This document shows positions 37,701-46,228 of a DNA stretch of 64,000 nucleotides, piece by piece. How positions within the stretch are numbered: the first letter of the stretch is position 1; each line of letters begins with the position of its first letter. Location: assembly GCA_023269545.1 (NCBI GenBank), contig JAHFTB010000002.1, forward strand, positions 62,001 to 126,000, written 5' to 3'. The translations under genes were made by a program, and so were the position numbers. The notes beneath the pieces are model-generated. The model was not told where the DNA came from. It saw only the letters and a list, made by a program, of their open reading frames with translations, and searched no databases. This stretch comes from Verrucomicrobiota bacterium (GTDB lineage: Bacteria > Verrucomicrobiota > Verrucomicrobiia > Chthoniobacterales > Xiphinematobacteraceae).

Positions 37701-39013
37701 TGTGTGGAATTCTCTCTGCTTTCCTCTAATTGTGCATTGGTGTCACTGAGGTAAACAGATAGGTGATCCAAGTCCAGTGTTTCAGGTATCGCCGAGTCAG
37801 CAGTCTCATTCTGCACATTGGAGATCCCTTCCGTCTGATTTCCAGCGATTGGCAACCCGCTATCCCCCAAAAAGTTTTCTTCTTCGGGAAGTGCGAAAGC
37901 ACCTATCGGGATCATTTCTAATGTTTTATTTTTTGCTAAGTCAATATTTGTGTAATTTTCCGCATTTAAAATCGATACTTGCCCTATAAGTTCTTCGTCG
38001 GCCCTGACTTCTTTCGTGGAATTTACATCAGGCTGCATAGTAGAGGTAACCTGATAAACTAAAGGAGCTTGCTGTTGCGCTGCTCTCTGCGCCTCTTCTT
38101 CCCAAGTGTAATCGTAGTCTGTATCCCCGCGTACCCCCAGCTTCTCCCTGTGGAGGGATTTATTACGATCATCCACTTCTGTATGCGTATTATTGCGCGC
38201 TTCCTGATAAAAATCGATTACACTCGGATCCTCCTCTACCCTGTGATATTCAGACTCATTTGCGGCAAGGACCCCAATGCTAGCAATAATCCCCCTATTT
38301 GCTCTTATCATTTCCGGATTTATTTCTAGAGTCATCTCATCTCCTGGCTCTCCTGGCTTAGCTAACAATGTTTTCTCCGTAAGATTTCTTGCTACTGGTT
38401 GCATCACGGGTTTTATAGCTGGGCTGTTTCTTTCCTCCTGAGAGGGAATTTTCACGACAGGTTTGGGTTTTGCAGTCGAAGAATTTTGCACTCGCTTTTT
38501 CGGTGCTGCTTTTAGCGCATCAGGCTCAGATCCAGCGTGGGAGTCGGATTTACCACTCGTATTGGAGGTGACATCCATATGCATACGCTTTCTATAATAC
38601 GCAGGATTTAAAAAAGAAATCTCATCCGCTCCGAGCGGATGAGGGCGAGTCCCCATTCCGAGTATATTATCCTTCGTTTCACAGAATTTTCCTAGCGTCC
38701 ATACCATATGACCCCACCAGGAGCTTGGGCCCTTTGGTTCAAAGGGCTCGAAGTGCTTAGGAATTTGAGGTATACCCCCATTGATGACCCGCAATTGATT
38801 TGCGATGTTCGGATCCCACCTAGCACGGATCCAAAAGTCTATCAGGTCACCATATTTTTTAGATTGATCATAGGGTACTCCTTCTCCTTTTTCTTTTGTT
38901 TTTTTTGAAGAACGTTTTGTCTTCCAATCGTTATCATGCGTCTGAGAATTCTTTTTAGAGTGCACTTTGGTTGACATGCCATAGTGATTCGCACAAGAGC
39001 CATTTTTAGTCAC
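34739..39013 (-). CDS. Giant orphan protein inserted between actB and actC
   Basis: This 1424-residue protein is not related to any respiratory subunit I recognise. The N-terminus is Lys/Ser-rich without a signal peptide. Residues about 150-500 are low-complexity (Ser/Asn/Glu). Two copies of a helical module occur at about 511-580 and 664-737 (shared pattern WIxxxRxDxxK ... RxDVxxY ... SKxxQxxxISxxL), and a possible third, weaker copy lies near 57-70. Toward the C-terminus are two hydrophobic segments (FVPFGACFMLAFDNLG and IVDGAFAFFPIKNFVSASL) that could enter membranes. The gene is AT-rich compared with actB and actC, lies in the same orientation, and has gaps of 53 and 95 bases, so it is probably co-transcribed. 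Size and layout are reminiscent of large secreted effectors of intracellular bacteria, but no secretion signal was identified. Confidence 0.75.
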   Translation of the reverse strand: MTKNGSCANHYGMSTKVHSKKNSQTHDNDWKTKRSSKKTKEKGEGVPYDQSKKYGDLIDFWIRARWDPNIANQLRVINGGIPQIPKHFEPFEPKGPSSWWGHMVWTLGKFCETKDNILGMGTRPHPLGADEISFLNPAYYRKRMHMDVTSNTSGKSDSHAGSEPDALKAAPKKRVQNSSTAKPKPVVKIPSQEERNSPAIKPVMQPVARNLTEKTLLAKPGEPGDEMTLEINPEMIRANRGIIASIGVLAANESEYHRVEEDPSVIDFYQEARNNTHTEVDDRNKSLHREKLGVRGDTDYDYTWEEEAQRAAQQQAPLVYQVTSTMQPDVNSTKEVRADEELIGQVSILNAENYTNIDLAKNKTLEMIPIGAFALPEEENFLGDSGLPIAGNQTEGISNVQNETADSAIPETLDLDHLSVYLSDTNAQLEESRENSTQEFPQNSTSENSMQGIDGGLINQTFSTSTESPPSSYFSKYGKKIEEAAGRREGLKIQFRRGHNQDKVPYIFQENAEIENAINIWINQVRKDACKPSERCEGEQLKNALREDVRRYLIGNDPQIVGDSKAQQDYLISRYLTYFIESDPKLHKIMNAFPEEFHLLLKSDPIASRPIEPPPHLVNITASSSISARNSTFAPSRVGSLMALLDHVKNPKNIHSGENLSPFEEESVVIRSWITYLRIDYKKTAGSEALSKCQEACTMDLVRKDVSSYFAMKEPNWRTLSKLEQEVAISKFLVDLVYVQSSEGGPIVSQQGELQNKTIAEARQFVRDSIKQQWKGVDFSDIEKAAFQDAYFDIYAPFLKFPNHDQIENVTYGSNDHVNAAIGMVLAKKYGVEIANYTDCLCVTKQVDRLVDEMPSGEEKDKLETHFNVVRAIIDGTIRGKGPEIEEALSGNDTEAKTKFITELMANDTSLPPHVQKLIKIEEELLKVKSEFKKFLTFEEYLVKKLESKGIHANGIIPCGRKPVSINFEKFADEQEETLHQGYIPNIIFKFFNKNTDPSKSQQFYCRLSSGDYTQDYTQFDAYNEYAQSIDDSLKDMIQNEKKDLLLSIQLLLGNEKWVPKTVYMPKAEIREQAGDHRLPHLWPNKKIIEVSNGKESKLILASDSRNGMNLKLEVLNATNANHYISNNPAIFFDETARNVTRTLPGMTSFFQMGRINFDTTGRQERIRCSANSITGTPDTVSQYLFENSKLASDVREEAERIRKVFHQTPLWRYFVSNFVPFGACFMLAFDNLGISHRFDTSVQANVANTFGCIVDGAFAFFPIKNFVSASLKATGKAVVTVTKGGYKALKNGGAMLYNGRAAMLSGLKNRKFGLEPLAQVKKMVQTERIVSKEFVKFYSRTSVAGVSSSVKQGWVTRVLNFPNKEWTMRTLDVFIPRLPGTVGYTSMDSAAWTSILSRFCHGQVQYGLEQRETKPQRINVSSP

Positions 39014-39066
39014 TTACTAAATTTAGCGATAAATTACTTAGTGAGTATCTCACTAATAATTATTAT

Positions 39067-41952
39067 TTACAAACAAGCCGGAAGTCTCTCGTGGGGATTC
39101 CGAATGCGAGTCAGATAGCTAACTCTTGGGCGTGTATTGAGGGAGTCCAGCATCGTGTAGCCTCGCGGACTGCCTCGTAAACGCGTCACCCAGCTATTGG
39201 GATCCGCTTCATTTCCAAACACAATGGCTTCCGCCGGGCAAGCTTGCTGACAAGCGGTTTGAAACGGAGGAAGAGGAAATTTTTCGGGATCAGAAGCGCC
39301 TGCACGTATAAGCCGCGAGATTTTTGCTTCCTCAATGCGCTGAATACAAAATGTACATTTTTCCATCACCCCTCTCATCCGAACGGTCACGTTTGGATTT
39401 TTAGAAAGTTTTAAGCTTTCGGGCATGCCTTTGGGTGCCAAGGGACCCCACGCTAATTCCTCTAAAGGACGCTCATTATAGTCGAAAAAATTAAACCGTC
39501 TTACCTTCCAGGGACAGTTATTAGAACAATAGCGCGTACCGACACATCGGTTATAGACCATCAAATTCAGTCCTTCTTCGCTGTGAACTGTTGCATTCAC
39601 CGGGCATACGGGCTCGCAAGGCGCATTTTCACAATGTTGACAGGTTATCATCTGCGGAATGATTTCCGCCGTTGCAGGATCGCCTATGAAATAACGGTCG
39701 ATCCGAATCCATGCCATGTCTCTCCCTTTGCGAACCTCTTCTTTCCCCACAACTGGAACGTTATTTTCTGCCTGACAAGCCACGAGGCAGGCGTTGCAGC
39801 CAATGCATGTACCGAGATCCACGGCCATAGCCCATTGCAAGGAAGAAGGCGGATAAGAGACGTTTTGGTTTTTTTCCGGAAAGGAATGATAATTTTCCAA
39901 CGTAGTCTGACGCACGAGATCCTCGCCATCAATCACGTGGTTTTCCTGAGTTCGTGCAAACGAATATTTCTCACCCGTACGATGTACCTGAATGCCAGAA
40001 CGGAAACGCAAAGAATCCGATTCGCGTAATGGATAAGCATTAAAACCAAACGTGTCTTTCCCTGAGAGCTGTCGTCCATATCCTAGTGCAATAGCAAAAG
40101 AATCCTCCGCATGAGCAGGCGCAAGAAGGACTCCTGCGCGAATGGAGCTGGAACCAGCACTGATTTCCAATATCTCTCCATCCTGAATCCCCAGGCGATC
40201 AGCGGTGGCTGGCGCTACAAGCACGGCATTGTCCCACACCAGTTTTGTGACAAAATCCGGGGTTTCCTGAAGCCAGGGATTTTCCGCAAACCGCCCATCG
40301 TTCACACTGGAACTACGCAGAAAAACAAGTTCCAAGCCCGATGAGGAAGGGCACTGAAGTAACGCTTGTCTCACAGCGGCCGGTTTGAGGTGATCAGAGA
40401 CCGTCGGCCAGGCGGAATCTCGTAAAAATCCGGAGCGGAGAAATTCCGGCCAGAGCTCTTCTGCCTTTTGTTCCAGAAAAGTTTTGCGAACAGCGTCGGG
40501 AGTATCTTCCGAATTTTCATTTGCAAGCGCGGAGAGAACGCGAAGAGAAGACCAACCCTTCCAGAGAGGAAGAATCATCGGCTGGATCACAGAAACCGTT
40601 CCGTCAAATGCGAGTCCATCCCCCCAGCTTTCCAAAAAATGAGCGGCAGGGATATTCCACCGCGAAACACGAGAGGTTTCATTAGCAAACAGGCTGAGAT
40701 GGAAAGATTCGACCTGTGAAAGAAGCGCAGAAAAATCGAGCTCTGCCGGAGCATCATATGCGGGATTTCCGCCTAAAACGAAAAGATGGCGGATTTTTCG
40801 GGTGCGAATGGCTTCTGCAAGACTTTGAATACTAGTCCCACCGTCGAGAGTCCGACGGACGACGTCCACTGTGGAATTCAGGTTTCCCAGTGTCTGATTG
40901 ATAGCCAGCGCAAGAAGGTGAACATATAAGGGTTGCCCCTCACCCACCCACAGAATACTACGCGCCAGACTGTTTAGTAAGTCTTCCGCACATGCAGCAA
41001 TCCAATGAGGATTTGGGGAACCCGGCGGAATGGGGCAAGCCTGGATGGCAGCGGATAAGATGTCGTCAGGGATCTGTGCGACAATTACTTGTGCCAGTGC
41101 CCAGACTACACCTCCCACTTCCGAGGCTTTAACCCGCAAACGGTGATCAGCCATTCCTCCAGTCAAAGACACATGACTCTCCGCAACATAGAGACGGTTC
41201 ATCGGAGCCCCTCTCTGGTCCGGATTTCTCCGCAAATAAAATCCTCTGGAAAATCCAGGCGTTGTTTCCGCCGGATTAAGAAAATCCGAGTCCAGCGACA
41301 CAATAACATCCGCACGTTCAAAACGAGGAATGAGACTGTTTCCTTGCATCACGGCAAGACCTTCATTGGGAATCGGCTCGTATGTCGCCCAAATCATTCC
41401 TGGAAAATCCGATTCCAACTTCCGCCGCAAGCGGTTTTGCGTGGGCGAACTTTCCCCTGATACAAGAACTGCTAGCCCTTCTCCGGATTTTTGATATTCG
41501 GAACGCACCTGATCCAGACGATTCCGAAAATCATCCGCAGTAGCCTCTTTCCCTCCACAGGTAATCGGGCGCGCCCGAGCAGGATGATACAGTTCAGCGA
41601 TAGAAGCCTGCGCAAAGGCACTGGAACCACGTCCTGCCGCCGGATGTAAAGGATTCCCTTCCACTTTCACCGGACGCCCGTCCACAGTAGCAACCAAAAG
41701 AGGAATTGCCCCGACAGCACCTGGCATGCTCGTTGCATAATAGAGAAACTTACCAGGAACAGACCACTCCACCGCACGATCAAAGGGCACAATGTGCGCT
41801 TCCGGACGACGGCAGCCTGCCAAAGCAATCAAAGCAGCGCTTGCGCCTAATAAACGCACAAATTCGCGACGTTTCAACCCTTCAAATCCAGCGGGAAACT
41901 CGTCCGCTTTTTCATTGGGACGTGGTTCCAAGCTTCGCCAAGGGCCATTCAT
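39067..41952 (-). CDS. actB: Alternative complex III subunit ActB (iron-sulfur / molybdopterin-like)
   Basis: The protein has about 961 residues from ATG 41952, which overlaps the actA stop (ATGA) and is preceded by ggagg at good spacing; the longer frame to 42093 is rejected. A Tat-type signal with lipobox is seen (RREFVRLLGASAALIALAGC). The large domain resembles molybdopterin oxidoreductases but in ActB binds no Mo. The C-terminal ferredoxin-like domain has four Cys clusters (CIGCNACLVAC, CQHCENAPCEPVC, CVGTRYCSNNCPW, CTFCIQRI with CQQAC). These clusters carry electrons from ActC toward the heme subunits. Confidence 0.95.
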   Translation of the reverse strand: MNGPWRSLEPRPNEKADEFPAGFEGLKRREFVRLLGASAALIALAGCRRPEAHIVPFDRAVEWSVPGKFLYYATSMPGAVGAIPLLVATVDGRPVKVEGNPLHPAAGRGSSAFAQASIAELYHPARARPITCGGKEATADDFRNRLDQVRSEYQKSGEGLAVLVSGESSPTQNRLRRKLESDFPGMIWATYEPIPNEGLAVMQGNSLIPRFERADVIVSLDSDFLNPAETTPGFSRGFYLRRNPDQRGAPMNRLYVAESHVSLTGGMADHRLRVKASEVGGVVWALAQVIVAQIPDDILSAAIQACPIPPGSPNPHWIAACAEDLLNSLARSILWVGEGQPLYVHLLALAINQTLGNLNSTVDVVRRTLDGGTSIQSLAEAIRTRKIRHLFVLGGNPAYDAPAELDFSALLSQVESFHLSLFANETSRVSRWNIPAAHFLESWGDGLAFDGTVSVIQPMILPLWKGWSSLRVLSALANENSEDTPDAVRKTFLEQKAEELWPEFLRSGFLRDSAWPTVSDHLKPAAVRQALLQCPSSSGLELVFLRSSSVNDGRFAENPWLQETPDFVTKLVWDNAVLVAPATADRLGIQDGEILEISAGSSSIRAGVLLAPAHAEDSFAIALGYGRQLSGKDTFGFNAYPLRESDSLRFRSGIQVHRTGEKYSFARTQENHVIDGEDLVRQTTLENYHSFPEKNQNVSYPPSSLQWAMAVDLGTCIGCNACLVACQAENNVPVVGKEEVRKGRDMAWIRIDRYFIGDPATAEIIPQMITCQHCENAPCEPVCPVNATVHSEEGLNLMVYNRCVGTRYCSNNCPWKVRRFNFFDYNERPLEELAWGPLAPKGMPESLKLSKNPNVTVRMRGVMEKCTFCIQRIEEAKISRLIRAGASDPEKFPLPPFQTACQQACPAEAIVFGNEADPNSWVTRLRGSPRGYTMLDSLNTRPRVSYLTRIRNPHERLPACL

Positions 41953-42581
41953 CGATGACATCCTCCACAAGAAACGGGAGGACCCAAAGAAGATTTTAAA
42001 ATCATCTCCGTGCTCCCTTGAAGTGAGGGACAGAGGGGGCCCTGACCGGGTAGGGAGAGAAATTTCTCCGGTTGGCGATGACACTGCAAACACCAGGCCA
42101 TCGTGAGAGGTTTTACTTCGCGCACCGTTTCCATCTCACCCACGTTCCCATGGCAACTCGCACAACCCACCCCACGATGGACATGGGCTGCATGGTTAAA
42201 ATAAACATAATCGGGCAGCTGATGCACGCGGACCCAGGGAATAGGAAGACCCGAGCGCCAGCTCTCGCGTACAGGAGCTAACCGAGGGCTATGCGAAAGA
42301 ATACGCCCTTCGCCATGACACCCAATACATGTTTGAGTGACAGGCAGATCCGCACGAGCCGCAACTTCCACCGACGCATGGCAAAAGCGGCAATCCATCC
42401 CGAGCTGGCGAACATGTAGAGCATGAGAAAAAGAAACCGGCTGCTCCGGTTCATAACCCACACGCGTATATTTCCCCGTACAATAAACCCAACTTCCGGC
42501 AAACAAAAGACCCATCACCGCCGCCAAACCAATCAGCACCGGCCCCTGGTTGAAGTTTTTTGGAAAAATATTCGACACCAA
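41949..42581 (-). CDS. actA: Alternative complex III subunit ActA (pentaheme cytochrome c)
   Basis: This 210-residue protein has one N-terminal membrane helix (VLIGLAAVMGLLFAGSWVY) and five CxxCH heme sites (CRFCH, CIGCH, CASCH, CLQCH, CGGCH), the last at the very C-terminus. This matches ActA, which collects electrons from ActB. It is the first gene of the operon. Its upstream region (42582-42690) contains no other gene of the cluster. Confidence 0.94.
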   Translation of the reverse strand: MVSNIFPKNFNQGPVLIGLAAVMGLLFAGSWVYCTGKYTRVGYEPEQPVSFSHALHVRQLGMDCRFCHASVEVAARADLPVTQTCIGCHGEGRILSHSPRLAPVRESWRSGLPIPWVRVHQLPDYVYFNHAAHVHRGVGCASCHGNVGEMETVREVKPLTMAWCLQCHRQPEKFLSLPGQGPLCPSLQGSTEMILKSSLGPPVSCGGCHR

Positions 42582-42690
42582 GAATAGTTTTCAGTGCTCC
42601 TCCCCCGGTTGTCAGTAAGAATAGTTCCTCATCCTCAGTATTTCCTTTTGCTGTCATCAGATCATTTCTCCTGAAAGAAAGCCCAGTTCC

Positions 42691-42724
42691 AGGGGGGGGC
42701 AATTCGCAGCTTTTTTAGGCTGTG
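42691..42724. repeat. Repeat family C with G8 tract
   Basis: A run of eight G residues (42692-42699) is followed by caattcgcagcttttttaggctgtg, which matches copies at 14201 and 21851. It lies in the space between the actA start and the DUF192 gene. Confidence 0.55.
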
Positions 42725-42826
42725 GAGTCTACGACCCCAGCAACTACGAACTCATGGCGGGCTAGAGAGACCTACGAATTGCACAGTTGTCAGTGAGCAG
42801 TGAGACGCTTAAGATCAAAATTTTAC

Positions 42827-43306
42827 ATGAAATTCTTCAGAATTATCGCCTCACTCGTACTCCTCTTCTGCGGAGAGTCCCTTCTAGCCGACCCTTTCAC
42901 ACCCCCTCAGACCAATTTGCCCAAATTGAAGTTGCAGGTGGGCGAGCGGACCGTGCAAGTACCCATGGCAATTACTCCTGAGCAACGCGCCATCGGCCTG
43001 ATGGGCCGCACTTCTCTCGGATCTAACGAAGGGATGCTTTTTCTCTTCGATTTTCCACAACAAGCAGTCTTCTGGATGAAGGACACCCCTATTGCTCTAT
43101 CGATAGCTTATATCGATCCCTCAGGAAAAATCTTGGAGATCTATGATCTCAAGCCACTCAGCGAAGATCTGGTACAAAGTAGTTCTCATTTGATTTTATA
43201 TGCCTTGGAAATGCCGAAGGGCTGGTTTGAAACAAACGGCATTCAACCTGGGATGAGCATCGAAGGGCTTCCTCGCGTCGAAAAAAAATCCGGTTCCGAT
43301 TCTTAG
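42827..43306 (+). CDS. DUF192 secreted protein
   Basis: This protein has about 159 residues from ATG 42827 (MKFFRIIASLVLLFCGESLLA), giving a clear signal peptide. The mature part matches DUF192: VPMAITPEQRAIGLMGRTSL, GMLFLFDFPQQAVFWMKDTPIALSIAYID and AKxVLEMPKGWxETxGIxxG-like ending (LEMPKGWFETNGIQPGM). The function of the family is not established. It diverges from the act operon and converges with the orphan at 43312 with only five bases between. Confidence 0.85.
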   Translation: MKFFRIIASLVLLFCGESLLADPFTPPQTNLPKLKLQVGERTVQVPMAITPEQRAIGLMGRTSLGSNEGMLFLFDFPQQAVFWMKDTPIALSIAYIDPSGKILEIYDLKPLSEDLVQSSSHLILYALEMPKGWFETNGIQPGMSIEGLPRVEKKSGSDS

Positions 43307-43311
43307 GAATG

Positions 43312-44844
43312 CTATAGGTAAGTGATGAGTTCGCTTTTTTGGCTATTAAAAGATGTGTTTTCCAGTTCAGCAGTAATTTCCATATCAAGCTTCTGAATAA
43401 TGGAAGCTAGTTCGAGATCCTGAACCAGTTTGAAATTCATTTTAGGGGGTTCCATGTCTTTTTGCACCTTCTGCAAACATTGTTTGAAGCCATCCATGTT
43501 ACGATGAAAATTTATTGTCTCATTTTTGGATGGGTTTTCCCTTGGAAAAGTGGCAAGTATTTTGTCTGGAAAATTTATCTTTGATCGGATATGTTGTAAT
43601 TTTTCATGCATATCCTGCTTGAAAACTTTTCCTTCTGCGTAACGAAACTCTTTGCTTAGTAACTGTTCCATTTCGTGATTAAAATTATCGTTTGTGTGAA
43701 TTAGAGTTTGCGTTACTTCTTCAAAAGCTTTTTGGGCTCGACATACCCTTGCCTGGACATACAGGTTACCTGCTAGTTCTGATATCAACTGGTGCTCGTC
43801 CTTCTCTTCTCCAACCTCTATTTCTTTTAAGCCAATATGAGGCTTAAATGTTTTATCTTCATTGTGCCGATTTTCGCTATTTTGTGCTCCCTCCTGCACC
43901 TGCGGAATAATGTCTTGTAGCTTTGCGCCATTTGCAAGAGGGCTTTCCGATTTGCAAGGGAGCAGCTCATTATTAATTTCTTTTATTTTTTGAGGCTGAA
44001 TCTCTTTTTTAATTGGAGATTCCCAGCATTTTTTAGGTGCCTTTTTTTTGCTCAGGCAGAATTTAAAGGGGAAAAAACAACAAAAAAACGATTTGATATC
44101 CTTCCAAATTCTTTTCCTGATGGATGATTTTTTCTTACAATGAGGATCGTTATGTGCTAGTGCAGCCTGCGATAGGCACAAGCTGCGCATTGGTTTTTTG
44201 GGCCCTTGGAATTCTGAATGCTTAGGTGAGGGCTCTGAATGCTTAGGTGAGGGCTCTGATTGCTTAGGTGAGGGCTCTGATTGTTTAGGTAGGGGCTCTG
44301 ATTGCTTAAGTGAGGGCTCTGATTGCTTAGGTAGGGGCTCTGATTGCTTAGGTGGAGGCTCTGATTGCCCGGCCTGCTGAAGCTTCCAAGCAGGTATAGG
44401 CATCTGCACCTCAGGCAATTCAAATTTGCTCCTTGGCCTACGAAAATCCCTCTGGCGATATGGGGGAACGAAACATTTCATTAATAGATCTTCCAAGTCT
44501 TTGGTAGAATTAAGATATATTAATTCAACAAATTCTTTTTTTGGGGATGCTTCGTGTATGATTAATTGCAAATTTTTCCTCTCCTCTTCATTCAGGCCAT
44601 TGGTAGAAACCTTTTTGTTACTTTTTATGTTTTTAAAAGGCTCTTCTTCTTTTTGATAAGTATCCTCGGATAATGTCCTTCGAGAGGAAGATTTCTGAAG
44701 AGTAATGCTTGGTTGAGGAGTGAAGTCTTTTTTATCAATTATCGCACTAGTCAGATCTTTACCACACTGTTTACCCCCATCTATTTTAATATCGGTTGAA
44801 TTTATCATACTATTTTTAAGTATTACTTTTTCTAAAGATAGCAC
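43312..44844 (-). CDS. Orphan protein with Pro-Lys-Gln-Ser-Glu repeats and Cys/Phe-rich segment
   Basis: This 510-residue protein belongs to no family I recognise. Order: a charged N-terminus; helical segment near 85-120; a tandem 7-residue repeat (SEPxPKQ, about eight copies, residues 155-215); a basic and aromatic segment with Cys pairs (KSFFCCFFPFKFCLSKKK, about 250); then long helical, probably coiled-coil regions to the end. No signal peptide. It is AT-rich and next to other orphans. The Cys/Phe/Lys segment could attach to membranes, for example as an acylation site in a host cell; this is speculation. Confidence 0.6.
   Translation of the reverse strand: MLSLEKVILKNSMINSTDIKIDGGKQCGKDLTSAIIDKKDFTPQPSITLQKSSSRRTLSEDTYQKEEEPFKNIKSNKKVSTNGLNEEERKNLQLIIHEASPKKEFVELIYLNSTKDLEDLLMKCFVPPYRQRDFRRPRSKFELPEVQMPIPAWKLQQAGQSEPPPKQSEPLPKQSEPSLKQSEPLPKQSEPSPKQSEPSPKHSEPSPKHSEFQGPKKPMRSLCLSQAALAHNDPHCKKKSSIRKRIWKDIKSFFCCFFPFKFCLSKKKAPKKCWESPIKKEIQPQKIKEINNELLPCKSESPLANGAKLQDIIPQVQEGAQNSENRHNEDKTFKPHIGLKEIEVGEEKDEHQLISELAGNLYVQARVCRAQKAFEEVTQTLIHTNDNFNHEMEQLLSKEFRYAEGKVFKQDMHEKLQHIRSKINFPDKILATFPRENPSKNETINFHRNMDGFKQCLQKVQKDMEPPKMNFKLVQDLELASIIQKLDMEITAELENTSFNSQKSELITYL
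44215..44375. repeat. 21-bp tandem repeats coding SEPxPKQ units
   Basis: About seven to eight copies of a 21-base unit (agggctctgattgcttaggt and variants) lie inside the orphan gene. The unit is in frame, so copy-number change would alter linker length only. Confidence 0.85.
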
Positions 44845-44859
44845 TAAGTACCACCAGTT

Positions 44860-45132
44860 TCATTTAAAAACTATTTTTCTAATTGCGCTATTTTCAGTGG
44901 TTAATGCTTCTATTATTCCAGATATTAGAATACTTATTTTGTCCTTCAAAACACTTCGTTGTTTTTCCCAAGTATCCGTACTGGTTTCCGGATTTGGATT
45001 GTGAGTAAATTTAACTGAAATTTCTGTCATTTTATTTTTATATATAGTTGCTATGATTTTTTCGTAAGTTGAATCGATCACATCAATATACAGGTGTATT
45101 TCTTCGTAGCAAGTGACGCACAAAAACGGCAA
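44860..45132 (-). CDS. Possible small orphan protein
   Basis: This open frame of up to 90 codons ends 15 bases before the next orphan's start. An internal ATG near 45030 would give about 57 residues (MTEISVKFTHNPNPETSTD...). The protein would be charged and helical at its end. No RBS decides the start and no family is recognised. It may be the first gene of a two-gene unit with the 510-residue orphan, or noise. Confidence 0.3.
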   Translation of the reverse strand: MPFLCVTCYEEIHLYIDVIDSTYEKIIATIYKNKMTEISVKFTHNPNPETSTDTWEKQRSVLKDKISILISGIIEALTTENSAIRKIVFK

Positions 45133-45563
45133 GCCTCATATGCGTAGATACAACGAACTCTTTTTGTAGCAACGCCTAGAATCTATCCCAAAACCAGATT
45201 CATCCAGGTGATGGAATTTTTATCTGATTAATATATCAACCCATATGATGAACATACAAACTGGTTATGAGAGAGTGCTAGCAGTCGAAACACGCCCCCT
45301 CTCACAAACTACCCACCATAAAATACCCATTTAATGATACCGCCCACTTTGCCCTTTATCGTTAGTTCCTAACTGACGTTACGCACCTTGAGGAGCTCTG
45401 GGAGCAAAAAAACCATTTTAGCCTATATGCGCAGGGAAATCCCTGAACTTCGCAAGCAAGATTTTTATTTTATAGAGCCACTTTTGCAAAGTTACATAAA
45501 TAATGGCAAAATCGAACTCATTGTACTTCGATATACTTCGCCTCTCAACCTGTAACCACCCCG
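45133..45563. other. Gene-free spacer with a truncated family B repeat
   Basis: No gene was seen. The only recognisable feature is the family B copy at 45374-45427. A small gtgacgca...tgcgta inverted pair (45113-45136) at its left edge may be a relic of the same family. Confidence 0.35.
45374..45427. repeat. Repeat family B, truncated copy
   Basis: The left arm gacgttacgc and the core gagctctgggagcaaaaaa are intact, but the right arm tgcgtcac is missing. Confidence 0.55.
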
Positions 45564-46079
45564 TTAATAAAGCGTCTTGTTCCCTCGCCTGGCAGCTATA
45601 AATGATTTTACACAAAAGATGAGTAGAATCAGACAGAGAATAGCCATTATTGTCTGCATCCAAAAAGCAACGTGGTGCCTATGATCGATCATACCAGGCT
45701 GAATAGATCCACCACCCGGTTGATCCGGTGCGCCCAACTGATCGGGTACACCTGTTTGACTCGGTATGGTCTCCGGACTGGCAGCGCTATTTATTTGACC
45801 GGGTACGTTGACCTGACTGGAATGACATATCTTGGGAATATTTGGGATGGCTCGCATCGCTCCTCCCAGGAGACCTAGCACCGCCAAGATGGCTACACCA
45901 TGCATCGCATGTTTTCTTAAACCAGGATTGCGAGAAGCAAGAATTCCGAGAATAAGGATCAGTGTTCCCAATACAGCAGGAATCAAAGCCGTAGGGGCGT
46001 GAGCCCCCGTCATCACATATCCCCCGATACCGAGAATATCCAGGAGGATTCCAAAGAAGATAGCAAGAGTGGGCATCAC
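45564..46079 (-). CDS. Small membrane protein, four helices
   Basis: This 171-residue protein has three hydrophobic helices in the N-terminal half (AIFFGILLDILGIGGYVMTG; ALIPAVLGTLILILGILA; HGVAILAVLGLLGGA), a Pro/Gln/Gly-rich linker (about 95-135) and a fourth helix near the C-terminus with a basic tail. The N-terminal half resembles a small conserved membrane family seen, from memory, in planctomycete and verrucomicrobial genomes; the linker is an unusual insertion. No function is known. Confidence 0.6.
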   Translation of the reverse strand: MMPTLAIFFGILLDILGIGGYVMTGAHAPTALIPAVLGTLILILGILASRNPGLRKHAMHGVAILAVLGLLGGAMRAIPNIPKICHSSQVNVPGQINSAASPETIPSQTGVPDQLGAPDQPGGGSIQPGMIDHRHHVAFWMQTIMAILCLILLIFCVKSFIAARRGNKTLY

Positions 46080-46228
46080 CCATTTTTGATAAAAAAATCA
46101 CACACTTGTCAATTACTTATTCATATATAAGCATTTAATTGAGAGCATGTAGCGCACCTGAGATTCTGGGGCCGAGTCCTTGCAATATCCCAGCTCACCT
46201 CGATTTTAAATTATCCCTCGTCAGGAAT

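Noticed and set aside
44215-44375. CRISPR-like array
   Set aside because: The 21-base units are contiguous without spacers and are in frame within a long gene, so they are coding tandem repeats.
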